A stretch of DNA of 64,000 nt from Bradyrhizobium betae (GTDB taxonomy: Bacteria > Pseudomonadota > Alphaproteobacteria > Rhizobiales > Xanthobacteraceae): the NCBI RefSeq assembly GCF_004123905.1, contig NZ_MZXW01000020.1, positions 124,001-188,000 of the forward strand. Reading direction: 5' to 3'. Below the pieces are notes generated by a model. The model saw nothing but the letters and a program-made list of their open reading frames with translations. It had not been told where the DNA came from and made no database searches. Shown here one piece after another: positions 8,720-16,800 of the stretch (position 1 is the stretch's first letter; every line of letters begins with the position of its first letter). A program made the position numbers and the translations under genes.

Positions 8720-9964
8720 ATGGCTGAGTTGTCCCAAACCAATTCCTCAGATCTCAGCGGCCTTCCGGTCGCACCGGATGACATTCACGCAGCCGCCGAG
8801 ATCATCCGCGGTGCCGTCGTCGAGACGCCCTGCAGCTATAGCCGCACGCTGAGCAACATCTGCGGCTGCGACATCTGGCTGAAATTCGAGAACCTCCAGT
8901 TCACCTCCTCGTTCAAGGAGCGCGGCGCGCTCAACCGGCTTACGGCGCTGGCGCCGGAGGAGCGTGCGCGGGGCGTGATCGCGATGTCCGCGGGCAACCA
9001 CGCGCAGGGCGTTGCCTACCACGCCAAGCGGCTCGGCATCCCCGCCACCATCGTGATGCCGGTCGGCACGCCCATGGTGAAGGTCGAGAACACCAGGCAT
9101 CACGGCGCCGAGGTGGTGGTGACGGGTGCGACGCTGGAGGAGGCGGCCGCGTATGCACGCAGCCACGGCGAAGCCCGCGGCATGATCTTCGTTCACCCCT
9201 ATGACGACCCGCTGGTCATCGCGGGGCAGGGCACCGTCGGGCTCGAGATCATGAAGGCGGTACCGGAGCTCGACACGCTTGTCGTCCCGATCGGCGGCGG
9301 CGGCCTGATCAGCGGCATCGGCATTGCCGCCAAATCGATCAAGCCGTCACTGCGGATTCTCGGCGTCGAGGCCTGGCTCTATCCCTCGATGTACAACGCC
9401 ATCCATGGCGGCACTCTGCCGGCGCGGGGTGATACGCTGGCCGAAGGCATCGCGGTGAAATCGCCGGGCAAGATCACCACCGAAATCGTCCGCCGCCTCG
9501 TCGACGACATTGCGCTCGTCAACGAAGCCGAGCTCGAACGCGCGCTCGCGACCCTGATCTCGATCGAGAAGACCGTCGTCGAGGGCGCCGGTGCGGCCGG
9601 CCTCGCAGCGCTGATGTCAGATCCTTCCCGCTTCGCCGGCCAGAAGGTCGGGCTGGTGCTGAGCGGCGGCAACATCGACACGCGGCTGATCGCATCCGTC
9701 CTCACGCGCGAACTGGCACGCGAGGGGCGGCTGACCCAGCTGTCGCTCGATATCCCCGACAGGCCGGGGCAGCTCGCTGCGGTAGCGTCGCTGCTCGCCG
9801 AAGCCGGCGCCAATATCATCGAGGTCTCGCATCAACGGACCTTCTCCGACCTGCCGGCCAAGGCGACGCTGCTGCAACTCGTCATCGAGACCCGCGACAG
9901 CGCACATCTCGACGAGGTCATGGCCAAGCTCAGTGCATCCGGATTGAGCGCGCGCTGCACCTGA
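8720..9964 (+). CDS. ilvA: Threonine ammonia-lyase (threonine dehydratase) with ACT domain
   Basis: PLP enzyme converting L-threonine to 2-oxobutanoate and ammonia, the entry step to isoleucine or a threonine-degrading step. The 414-residue product has the PLP-lysine motif SSFKERGALNRL near residue 60, SAGNHAQGVAYH, and the phosphate-binding loop GGGGLISGIG. A single C-terminal ACT domain begins at LSLDIPDRPGQLA (about 340). One short ACT module fits the TdcB/short IlvA type rather than the long two-ACT biosynthetic form. The ATG at 8720 was chosen because homologues begin shortly before the helix AAEIIRG. It is probably monocistronic. Confidence 0.9.
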   Translation: MAELSQTNSSDLSGLPVAPDDIHAAAEIIRGAVVETPCSYSRTLSNICGCDIWLKFENLQFTSSFKERGALNRLTALAPEERARGVIAMSAGNHAQGVAYHAKRLGIPATIVMPVGTPMVKVENTRHHGAEVVVTGATLEEAAAYARSHGEARGMIFVHPYDDPLVIAGQGTVGLEIMKAVPELDTLVVPIGGGGLISGIGIAAKSIKPSLRILGVEAWLYPSMYNAIHGGTLPARGDTLAEGIAVKSPGKITTEIVRRLVDDIALVNEAELERALATLISIEKTVVEGAGAAGLAALMSDPSRFAGQKVGLVLSGGNIDTRLIASVLTRELAREGRLTQLSLDIPDRPGQLAAVASLLAEAGANIIEVSHQRTFSDLPAKATLLQLVIETRDSAHLDEVMAKLSASGLSARCT

Positions 9965-9981
9965 GCGGTACGCGTGTCTCG

Positions 9982-11160
9982 CTATCGCGGCGCCAAGCCA
10001 GCGAGGAGATCGATGAGACGATCGATTTCGGATTCCGTGTTGTAGTAATGCGGGGACGCCCGCACGACCGGCGGCAACGCGCGAAGTTCGGCATCGATGC
10101 GCGTGCTCGACGGATGTGACGCGCCGATCGTGATGCCGGCGGCGGCAGCGCTGCTGACAATGGCATTCGCCTCGCACCCATCCATCGTAAAGCTGACGAT
10201 GGCGCCTGGCGTACGTCCGAGGTCGCGAATGGTGACGCCGCGAATGGTGGCGAGGCCGTTGCGAAGACGGTCTGCAAGCAACCGGCAGCGCTGTTCGATA
10301 GGGCCGAGGCCGATCTCAAGGGCATAGTCGACAGCAGCGCCGAGACCAAGCCTTGCCGCGTAATTGTTCTCCCAGGTCTCGAAGCGGCGGGCATCGTCCC
10401 GCAGTTGATAGGTGTCCCGCGAGACCCAGGGCGCCGCGAAGTGATCGATCATCGGCGGCTCGAGCTGCTGTAGCAGCGCCCGGCGGACATAGAGAAAACC
10501 GGTGCCGCGCGGGCCACGGAGGAATTTGCGGCCCGTCGCCGATAGCATGTCACAGCCGATCGCTGCGACGTCGACCTCCATCTGTCCAACCGCCTGGCAG
10601 GCATCGAGCAGGTAGGGGATGCCGTGCGCCCGCGCGATCTTGCCGACGGCCGCTGCGGGATTGACCAGCCCGCCATTGGTCGGAACCCAGGTGATAGCGA
10701 TCAGTTTGACGCGCGTATCGATCATGCGTTCGAGCGCGCCGACGTCGAGCTCGCCGCTGGCATCGCTCGGCACCACGTCGATGACCGCGCCCGTGCGCCT
10801 GGCGACCTGAAGAAAGGCGACATAGTTGGCGGCGTATTCCGCCTCGGCGGTCAGGATGCGATCGCCCTTGGCAAATGGCAACGCATAGAACGCCATTTGC
10901 CAGGCAACCGTCGCGTTCTCCATGAGGGCGATCTCGTCTGGCGCGGCATTGAGTAGGCGAGCCACCGAGCTGTAGACCGCTTCAAGGCGATCGGACTCGC
11001 GGTCGGCAGCGGCGTAACCGCCGATCTCGCTCTCCAGATCGATATGCCCTTTCATCGCCGCGATGACGCGCGTCGGCATGAGAGCGGCGCCAGCATTGTG
11101 GAGATATGCGAGTCGGGAGGCGGCCGGCGTGTCTGCACGAATTCGGTCGATATCGATCAA
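9982..11160 (-). CDS. Class V aminotransferase (SufS/isopenicillin-N-epimerase type)
   Basis: A PLP-dependent fold-type I enzyme of about 392 residues. The PLP lysine is in ATGRKFLRGPRGTGFLYV. The PLP-phosphate region is near IALMENATVAWQMAF, and the AITWVPTNGG and LLDACQAVGQ motifs are typical of the aminotransferase V family. There is no ATG near the expected N-terminus; the protein appears to start at one of two consecutive TTG codons (11163 or 11160) preceded by GGAGG, and 11160 has the better spacing. Family members include cysteine desulfurases and hercynylcysteine sulfoxide lyases; no suf or egt genes are adjacent, so the substrate is unknown. Confidence 0.85.
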   Translation of the reverse strand: MIDIDRIRADTPAASRLAYLHNAGAALMPTRVIAAMKGHIDLESEIGGYAAADRESDRLEAVYSSVARLLNAAPDEIALMENATVAWQMAFYALPFAKGDRILTAEAEYAANYVAFLQVARRTGAVIDVVPSDASGELDVGALERMIDTRVKLIAITWVPTNGGLVNPAAAVGKIARAHGIPYLLDACQAVGQMEVDVAAIGCDMLSATGRKFLRGPRGTGFLYVRRALLQQLEPPMIDHFAAPWVSRDTYQLRDDARRFETWENNYAARLGLGAAVDYALEIGLGPIEQRCRLLADRLRNGLATIRGVTIRDLGRTPGAIVSFTMDGCEANAIVSSAAAAGITIGASHPSSTRIDAELRALPPVVRASPHYYNTESEIDRLIDLLAGLAPR

Positions 11161-11236
11161 CAACGCCTCCGCTCCTCGCGATCTTCATGCATGAATTAGA
11201 CGCGTTGAGGAATGCGAACAAGATGTCCGGCAGCAA

Positions 11237-11839
11237 TCAGATGCAGAGGCCGAGCAGCCTGATGTGGCAATTGCTGGATTTGGATTGGGATTTCGGCTTG
11301 CTCGCGGGGGCGACCTCGCGCTTCACGGCGACCAGCGGCTCGGCGTCCTTCTTGCCTTTGCCCTTACCCTTATCCTTGCCTTTGGGCTCGTAATCGCCGG
11401 CGATCACCATGGCCCAATAGGTGCGCTTGCCGCTGGCATTCTTGGCGCTCGCGATGCCGACGCGGGAGGCATTGTGCAGCAGCAGGTTCTTACGGTGGCC
11501 GGAGGAGTCGATCCACTGTCCCAGCGTCTTCTCGAAATTGTCGTAGCCGTAGGCGATGTTCTCCGCTGCGCGCCCGGCACCGGCGGGCGCGACGCGCCGG
11601 TTGAATGGGCCGAGGGCGTCGTGGCTGAGGTCGTCCTTTGCCGCCATCGCCTTCGCCTGGTCCATGGCGATGCGGTCGAGGGTGGAATCACGCGCGACGC
11701 GGACCTCGCCATGCTTGAGGCGGAAGCTGGAGATCTGCTCGGCCGGGGATTCTGCTTTGGCGGGGGTAGCGGCCAGCAGCAGGAGGCCGGCGATCAGGCC
11801 GCCAGCCACACATTGCATCATCGTCCCCCGAGTGCCCAT
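11237..11839 (-). CDS. Secreted CAP/SCP-domain protein
   Basis: About 200 residues. A signal peptide (hydrophobic GGLIAGLLLLAATPAKA) is followed by a CAP/SCP-like domain with LDRIAMDQAKAMA, DLSHDALGPFNRRV, AENIAYGYD and a conserved GQWIDSSGHRKNLL segment. The tail is a Lys/Gly stretch (KGKDKGKGKGKK) and a Lys/Ser-rich end finishing HIRLLGLCI. Bacterial CAP proteins are extracytoplasmic and mostly uncharacterised. Start at ATG 11839 is preferred over the TTG at 11884; an ATG at 11818-11821 is also possible. The basic tail may bind cell-wall or nucleic-acid polyanions (inference). Confidence 0.8.
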   Translation of the reverse strand: MGTRGTMMQCVAGGLIAGLLLLAATPAKAESPAEQISSFRLKHGEVRVARDSTLDRIAMDQAKAMAAKDDLSHDALGPFNRRVAPAGAGRAAENIAYGYDNFEKTLGQWIDSSGHRKNLLLHNASRVGIASAKNASGKRTYWAMVIAGDYEPKGKDKGKGKGKKDAEPLVAVKREVAPASKPKSQSKSSNCHIRLLGLCI

Positions 11840-11909
11840 ACTCCCGCCAAGCCTGCCTATGCTTGCCCGCTTCTCTATCGCCAATGTGGACGCTTCAAGG
11901 CGCGGCCCA

Positions 11910-13004
11910 TCAGCCCGCCGGCAGGTCCGCCTCGAAATTGAAGCGGTCGCGCAGGTTCTTGCGCTGTTCCAGAATGTCCTTGAGGAAGGCGCGGTCCTGG
12001 TCGTTCTTCATCATCGGCTCGATCAGGTCGAGCTGGTTCATGGCGACCAGTTGCAGGATCTCGGTGCGCGGCTTGCCGCTGGTGTCACGCGGCAGCGCGT
12101 GGACGACCTGGATGTGTTCCGGCGGCTTCGGGCCCTTGGCGGCGGTGAGCTCATTGCGGAGCTGGCCTTCGAGCGTGGCCTGATCCGCCTCGACGAAGGC
12201 GTAGAGCCCGACGCCAGAGCGCCGATCGGCAAACGCGACGATCGCGGTGTCGCGCACCGCCGGATTGTTGCGGATCAGTTCCGCCAGCACCGGCGCATCG
12301 TTGACCAGCCGGCGGCCGCCGCCTTCGCGGTCGGTGAAATTGAACAGGCCGCGCGTGATCGCGCGATAGACCTTCTTGCCGGTTGCGAGCCACAGGCTCG
12401 CGGCGAAGGATTTTTTGGCCAGGATTTTTCGCTCGCGTGGCGTCAGCGCTTCAGGCGCGTAGGAGCGCTTGTGCTTGAGCAGATGCCGGAGGTCCTCATA
12501 GGCGAGGATGCGGTAGAGCCGGCCGCGGCGGTTGAAGCAGGCCGCAAGCTGGAAGTCGGTCACATAGGCACGGCCGTCGCGGCCGACCAGCCAGTTCTGT
12601 TCCTTGGCGAGATCGTTGTGGCAGATGCCGGCGCGGCGCAACCGGCGCAGCGCCGCCTTGGCCGAGCGGAAATAGGCGAGGTCGCCATGGGGCTTCGCCA
12701 GGTGCAGCGCGACGCCGTCGACGAAGCCGCGGGCGAGCGCGCGGCGGCCGGCCCACAGCAGCTCGGGACCGACATTCAGGCCTTTTGCAAGGGCGAGTGC
12801 GTGCTTCTCGCGGGCGAACAGATGGCGCGCCAGGGGGAATGACCACCACGGCACTTCGTCGAGCCGGCGCAGCACGGCATCGACCTCGCCGCTGTCGGCG
12901 CGAAAGCGGCCGCGCTCGACGGTCGAGAACACGTCGCGCTTGAGCAGCACGCCTTCGGTCCAGCGCGCCGAGAGTGTCGCGGCGTCGTCTTTGGGAAGGT
13001 TCAT
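11910..13004 (-). CDS. RIO-like kinase domain fused to AMP-binding C-terminal (ANL lid) domain
   Basis: A 364-residue two-part protein. Residues about 1-200 look like a small protein-kinase-like fold: catalytic loop ICHNDLAKEQNWL (HxD with downstream Asn) and a DFG-equivalent VTDFQLA. Residues about 230-330 match the C-terminal lid of acyl-CoA synthetases: NPAVRDTAIVAF, GLYAFVEA, PPEHIQVVHALP and DTSGKPRTEI, which keeps the A10 lysine although no adenylating N-terminal domain is present. The ATG at 13004 lies just after the trmFO stop (7-base gap), so it is probably co-transcribed with trmFO. Function unknown; the fusion is described under findings. Confidence 0.75.
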   Translation of the reverse strand: MNLPKDDAATLSARWTEGVLLKRDVFSTVERGRFRADSGEVDAVLRRLDEVPWWSFPLARHLFAREKHALALAKGLNVGPELLWAGRRALARGFVDGVALHLAKPHGDLAYFRSAKAALRRLRRAGICHNDLAKEQNWLVGRDGRAYVTDFQLAACFNRRGRLYRILAYEDLRHLLKHKRSYAPEALTPRERKILAKKSFAASLWLATGKKVYRAITRGLFNFTDREGGGRRLVNDAPVLAELIRNNPAVRDTAIVAFADRRSGVGLYAFVEADQATLEGQLRNELTAAKGPKPPEHIQVVHALPRDTSGKPRTEILQLVAMNQLDLIEPMMKNDQDRAFLKDILEQRKNLRDRFNFEADLPAG

Positions 13005-13011
13005 CGCAAAC

Positions 13012-14439
13012 TCACGCGGCGGCGGCAATGCGCAGATGATCGGCGATCCAGCGATCGAGATCGGCGAGCGCCAGCGCGCTCATCGCCTGCTTCTTGGCCA
13101 CCGTCTTCTCGTTGCCGCGCAGGCGCGTGCCGTCGGGCTTCTTCGTTGGCGCGGTCGCAAGCGGCGGGAACAGGCCGAAATTGATGTTCATCGGCTGGAA
13201 CGAGCGCGTGCCCGGCTCGATGGTCTCGATATGGCCGCCGGTGATATGGCCGAGCAGAGAGCCCAAGGCCGTTGTGCCCGGCGGGCTGGCCAGCGTTTCG
13301 CCGCGCGCGTCGGCTACCGCATAGAGGCCGGCGATCAGGCCGACGCTGGCGGATTCCACATATCCCTCGCAGCCCGTCATCTGGCCGGCGAAGCGCAGCC
13401 GCGGCTGCGCGCGCAGGCGCAGTTGGCTGTCGAGCAGCTTCGGTGAATTGAGGAAGGTGTTGCGATGCAGGCCGCCGAGGCGCGCGAACTCGGCCTTCTC
13501 CAGCCCCGGAATGGTGCGGAAAATGCGCTGCTGCTCGCCGTACTTCAATTTCGTCTGGAAGCCGACGATGTTGTAGAGCGTGCCGAGCTTGTTGTCCTGG
13601 CGCAGCTGCACGATCGCGTAGGCCTTCGTGGTGGGATCGTGCGGGTTGGTCAAGCCGACCGGCTTCATGGGGCCGTGGCGCAGCGTCTCGGGCCCGCGCT
13701 CCGCCATCACCTCGATCGGCAGGCAGCCGTCGAAATAAGGCGTGTTGGTCTCCCACTCCTTGAACTCGGTCTTCTCGCCGGCGATCAGCGCGGCGACGAA
13801 GCCGTCGTACTGCTCCTTGGTCATGGGGCAGTTGATGTAGTCGGCGCCGGTGCCGCCGGGACCGACCTTGTCGTAGCGCGACTGGAACCAAGCCACCGAC
13901 ATGTCGATGGATTCGCGGTGCACGATCGGCGCGATCGCGTCGAAGAAGGCGAGCGCGTTCTCGTCGGTCAGTTCGCGGATGGCATCCGCGAGGGCTGCGG
14001 AGGTGAGGGGGCCGGTGGCAACGATGACGTTGCTCCAGTCGGCCGGCGGCAGGCCTGAAACCTCGCCGCGGGCGATCTCGATCAGCGGATGCTCGTTCAG
14101 CGTCTTGGTGACGGCGGCCGAGAAGCCGTCGCGGTCGACAGCCAGCGCGCCACCCGCTGGCACCTGGTTGGCGTCGGCCGCGCGCATGATCAGCGAGTCG
14201 AGCCGGCGCATCTCCGCATGGAGCAGGCCGACAGCGTTGTTGGCGGCGTCGTCCGAGCGGAACGAGTTGGAGCAGACGAGTTCGGCGAGCCCGTCGGTGC
14301 GGTGCGCCTCGGTCATGCGGTCCGGCCGCATCTCGTGCAGCACCACGGGCACGCCGGCCTTGGCGACCTGCCAGGCGGCCTCGGAGCCGGCAAGGCCTGC
14401 GCCGATCACGTGCACAATATTCGATTGGGGTCCTGTCAT
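13012..14439 (-). CDS. trmFO: Methylenetetrahydrofolate--tRNA-(uracil-5-)-methyltransferase TrmFO
   Basis: Flavoenzyme that makes m5U54 in the T-loop of tRNAs using methylene-THF and NADPH/FADH2. The 475-residue protein has the N-terminal FAD motif VIGAGLAGSEAAW, the family signature ELVCSNSFRSDD, INCPMTKEQYDGF (family cysteine), and QMTGCEGYVESASVGL with the second conserved cysteine. Length is typical. The kinase/AMP-C fusion gene follows in the same orientation. TrmFO is found in Firmicutes and many alphaproteobacteria in place of the SAM-dependent TrmA. Confidence 0.96.
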   Translation of the reverse strand: MTGPQSNIVHVIGAGLAGSEAAWQVAKAGVPVVLHEMRPDRMTEAHRTDGLAELVCSNSFRSDDAANNAVGLLHAEMRRLDSLIMRAADANQVPAGGALAVDRDGFSAAVTKTLNEHPLIEIARGEVSGLPPADWSNVIVATGPLTSAALADAIRELTDENALAFFDAIAPIVHRESIDMSVAWFQSRYDKVGPGGTGADYINCPMTKEQYDGFVAALIAGEKTEFKEWETNTPYFDGCLPIEVMAERGPETLRHGPMKPVGLTNPHDPTTKAYAIVQLRQDNKLGTLYNIVGFQTKLKYGEQQRIFRTIPGLEKAEFARLGGLHRNTFLNSPKLLDSQLRLRAQPRLRFAGQMTGCEGYVESASVGLIAGLYAVADARGETLASPPGTTALGSLLGHITGGHIETIEPGTRSFQPMNINFGLFPPLATAPTKKPDGTRLRGNEKTVAKKQAMSALALADLDRWIADHLRIAAAA

Positions 14440-14511
14440 GGGGCGGACAGGTAGCGCTTTTCGGCGGTCAGTGAAATCGCCGAGATCGAATTTTCTGCCA
14501 CTGAAAACGAC

Positions 14512-14545
14512 AGCGCCCGCACGAGGCGGGCGTTATCGGTTCGAC
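14512..14545 (-). terminator. Candidate terminator after the DUF1127 gene
   Basis: Read on the minus strand, GCCCGC-CTCGT-GCGGGC forms a 6-bp GC stem followed within a few bases by a TCGTTTTC tract. It lies about 20-55 bases downstream of the DUF1127 stop codon at 14566 and upstream of the trmFO start. Confidence 0.55.
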
Positions 14546-14565
14546 CGGTTAAGGGCTGAACGATA

Positions 14566-14718
14566 TCAGCCCTGGTACTGACCGGCGGCAACGCGCGGGA
14601 TGTCCGAGCGATCGAGGCCGATATCGGCCAGTTCGCGATCGCTGAGCTGGGACAGCTCGGCAACATTGCGCTGATAGTCGCGGAAAGCCTGAACCATACG
14701 GATAAGCGAGAGCAGCAT
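14566..14718 (-). CDS. Small DUF1127 (YjiS-like) protein
   Basis: A 50-residue, Arg-rich protein. The central segment FRDYQRNVAELSQLSDRELADIGLDRSDI is split here only for description; its core LSDRELADIGL is the DUF1127 hallmark. The ATG at 14718 has a clear AGGAG seven bases upstream, while the longer open frame has no family similarity. DUF1127 proteins are short, often stress- or phosphate-regulated. Some longer alphaproteobacterial members affect RNA-related regulation, but this protein's role is unknown. The gene precedes trmFO with a probable terminator between them. Confidence 0.85.
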   Translation of the reverse strand: MLLSLIRMVQAFRDYQRNVAELSQLSDRELADIGLDRSDIPRVAAGQYQG

Positions 14719-15499
14719 TGGTAGTCTCCTGTAGTTCGATTCAACCCTTGCCCGGGCCTCATCGTTGAAATGAATATAGATGGGAGTGGTGCAGTGCGAA
14801 AGTTCCGATGTTGCGATGCAGCTAAGCGGTGAGCGCATGGCATCGGTAAGGACCGATTAACCTCTTGGCAGTCCTGCCCAACAGCTGGGCGGAAGCCCCC
14901 GTGTATTGCAATAAATGTCCGTGAAATCACGGCCTTATGACAATTCCTACGGTTCCGCTGATGGTGCAAATAAGTTGCGTTCTCGTGGCCCGCAAGGCGA
15001 AGCGGCAGCTTGTAAGCCCAAGTCTCGCATGCGTGATTCGCATGAACGGCCAATTGTAAGAGTGATTATATATTCATATCATGGGATCTGTTCCGACTCG
15101 CGAGGAGAAGGAGCCAACCGCGATTCGCCCGACCGGGGCTGACGAGATTCATCGTAGCGACCGCGGCGAAGCCGGATATTTCGGTCCATCCACGAGGCGC
15201 ATGTGTGCCGTCGCACGGCCGTCGGCCATACATGGAGGCTCGATGCGCGCGTGTTCTGGCCCGAGATCGACCGCATGAATCGTTGGTGCGGCGCACACAC
15301 GCCGAGCGTGCAATCGTCTTATTACCAAGTTGTAATGAAAATCAGAATTTTCGCATGCGGCTCTGCACGGCGCGCAACATCACGCAATTCTCGCGGGGAA
15401 TTTATTGCGGCAAGTTGCCGCGTCCGGAGGAAAGTCGTGTCGCGGATTTCGGCAATGTCGCCGAGTCTGTCCCAAGAACAAGAGAAGGAAAGTAATATC
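14719..15499. other. Long intergenic region with no convincing gene
   Basis: About 780 bases separate the DUF1127 gene from the small secreted protein gene. The first part holds the DUF1127 promoter region. A 6-bp perfect hairpin CATGCG/CGCATG lies at 15028-15044. A GC-rich block (about 15085-15310) is flanked by AT-richer DNA, including TTATATATTCATATCAT at 15062-15078. Open frames on both strands in the GC-rich block have no recognisable domain and no good ribosome-binding site. I cannot exclude a small RNA here. Confidence 0.5.
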
Positions 15500-15766
15500 A
15501 TGACGAAGTTACTCGGGGTTATCGCAATTGCCGCCGTCGCATTCGCCGTCGCGCCGGCCCAGGCCGCCAAGCACCACGCCATGGGCGGCTGCAGCGGGGC
15601 CAATCTGGAGAAGACCGAGACCGCGATCGACAACATGGCCGACGGCGACAGCAAGATGGTCGCCCAGAAGGAGATCGCGGCGGCGCAGGACTCGCTGCTC
15701 AACAGCAAAATGGGTGCGTGCGGCATGCACCTGAACAAGGCGATGCACGCCACCATGGGCAAGTAA
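15500..15766 (+). CDS. Small secreted His/Met/Cys-containing protein
   Basis: An 88-residue protein with a clear signal peptide (hydrophobic AVAFAVAPAQAA, likely cleavage after AQA or AQAA). The mature part is mostly helical and begins KHHAMGGCSG. It is enriched in Met, His and two Cys (GACGMHLNKAMHATM at the C-terminus). The ATG at 15500 has AAGGAA nine bases upstream. Similar short exported proteins occur in rhizobia as conserved hypotheticals. The Met/His/Cys pattern suggests metal (for example copper) binding, but this is only inference. It appears to be a single-gene unit convergent with the transglycosylase gene. Confidence 0.75.
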   Translation: MTKLLGVIAIAAVAFAVAPAQAAKHHAMGGCSGANLEKTETAIDNMADGDSKMVAQKEIAAAQDSLLNSKMGACGMHLNKAMHATMGK

Positions 15767-15840
15767 ACGGGTAGGTCAACGCAATCCAAGTGAGGGCCGG
15801 TCGCCGGGCGATCGGCCCTACGCGTTTGGTCGAACGCTAT

Positions 15841-16665
15841 TTAAGGAGCGCGTGCGAGCTGGGTGGCGAAATAGGCGATGGTCTTGGAGTAGACCTCGCT
15901 CTTGTTCCACTGCTGGAGCACCGCAAAATTCGGAGCGCCAGGCTGCCAGTCCTTGCCTTTCTGCCAGCCATAGCCGGCGAGATAATTGGCGGTGGAGGCG
16001 AGCACGTCGGGCGCGTTGTGCAGGAGATCGCGCTTGCCGTTGCCGTCGAAATCGACAGCATACTTCATCCACGACGAGGGCATGAACTGGGTCTGGCCTA
16101 GCTCGCCGGCCCAGGCGCCCTTCATGTCGCCGGGCGCGAGATCGCCCCGCTGGACGATGCGCAGCGCATCCAGCAGCTCCGCGCGAAACTGCTCGGAGCG
16201 GCGGCAGTCATAGGCCAGCGTGGCGAGCGAGCGGATGGTGGCGAACTTGCCGGTGTTGACGCCGAAATCGGTCTCGAGACCCCAGATTGCGACCAGCACC
16301 TCGCCCGGCACGCCATAGGTCTGCTCGATACGCGACAGCACCGAGCCGTATTGCTTCATCATGTTGGAGCCGCGCGTCATTCGCGGCGGCACCATGCGGC
16401 CGGAGAACTCTTCAAAAGTCTGGGTGAAGACCTTTTGCGACTTGTCACGGTTGAGCACGCCCTGGTCGAGCGTTACGCCGGCAAGCCCCGCTGCAATGGC
16501 CTGCTGCGAGATGCCCTTGGCGGCGGCGTCGGTTTTGAAGTCCGCAAGCCAGGCGTCGAAATTGCCCGAGCCGCAGGCAACAGCGGCAAGGGCCGGCTGG
16601 GCGGACAGGATGGATGCGGTGAGGGCGAGGGCTGCGAGAGCGAGACGAGAAATCGTCGGGGTCAT
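15841..16665 (-). CDS. Lytic murein transglycosylase, MltB family
   Basis: Exported peptidoglycan lytic enzyme that cleaves the MurNAc-GlcNAc bond to form 1,6-anhydro products. The 274-residue precursor has a signal peptide ending QPALA. The SLT_2/MltB domain contains YGVPGEVLVAIWGLETDFG, whose catalytic Glu lies in GLETDFG. It also contains GELGQTQFMPSSW, DFDGNGKRDLL and ANYLAGYGWQKG. No lipobox or C-terminal peptidoglycan-binding domain is present, so it is a soluble periplasmic form. The ATG at 16665 was chosen for the signal peptide; the ribosome-binding site is weak. Confidence 0.92.
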   Translation of the reverse strand: MTPTISRLALAALALTASILSAQPALAAVACGSGNFDAWLADFKTDAAAKGISQQAIAAGLAGVTLDQGVLNRDKSQKVFTQTFEEFSGRMVPPRMTRGSNMMKQYGSVLSRIEQTYGVPGEVLVAIWGLETDFGVNTGKFATIRSLATLAYDCRRSEQFRAELLDALRIVQRGDLAPGDMKGAWAGELGQTQFMPSSWMKYAVDFDGNGKRDLLHNAPDVLASTANYLAGYGWQKGKDWQPGAPNFAVLQQWNKSEVYSKTIAYFATQLARAP

Positions 16666-16800
16666 CAGATGAAATGGATTCCGTGAAGTGATCTGACCGG
16701 CGGGCGCAATGTCGATTGTAACCGCGGCCAAAGCAAGGCGTATGACAGCGCACGACCCTGCCCAAGCCGAGCCCGGGCAGGACCGCCTGTCACGAGTTCG

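Noticed and set aside
14436..15053. A minus-strand 205-codon frame covering the DUF1127 gene
   Set aside because: It overlaps the DUF1127 gene in another frame and has no domain similarity; the 50-residue DUF1127 gene has a good ribosome-binding site.
15066..15300. Small frames on both strands in the DUF1127 downstream gap
   Set aside because: No ribosome-binding site, no known domain and Arg/Cys-rich shadow-like composition.
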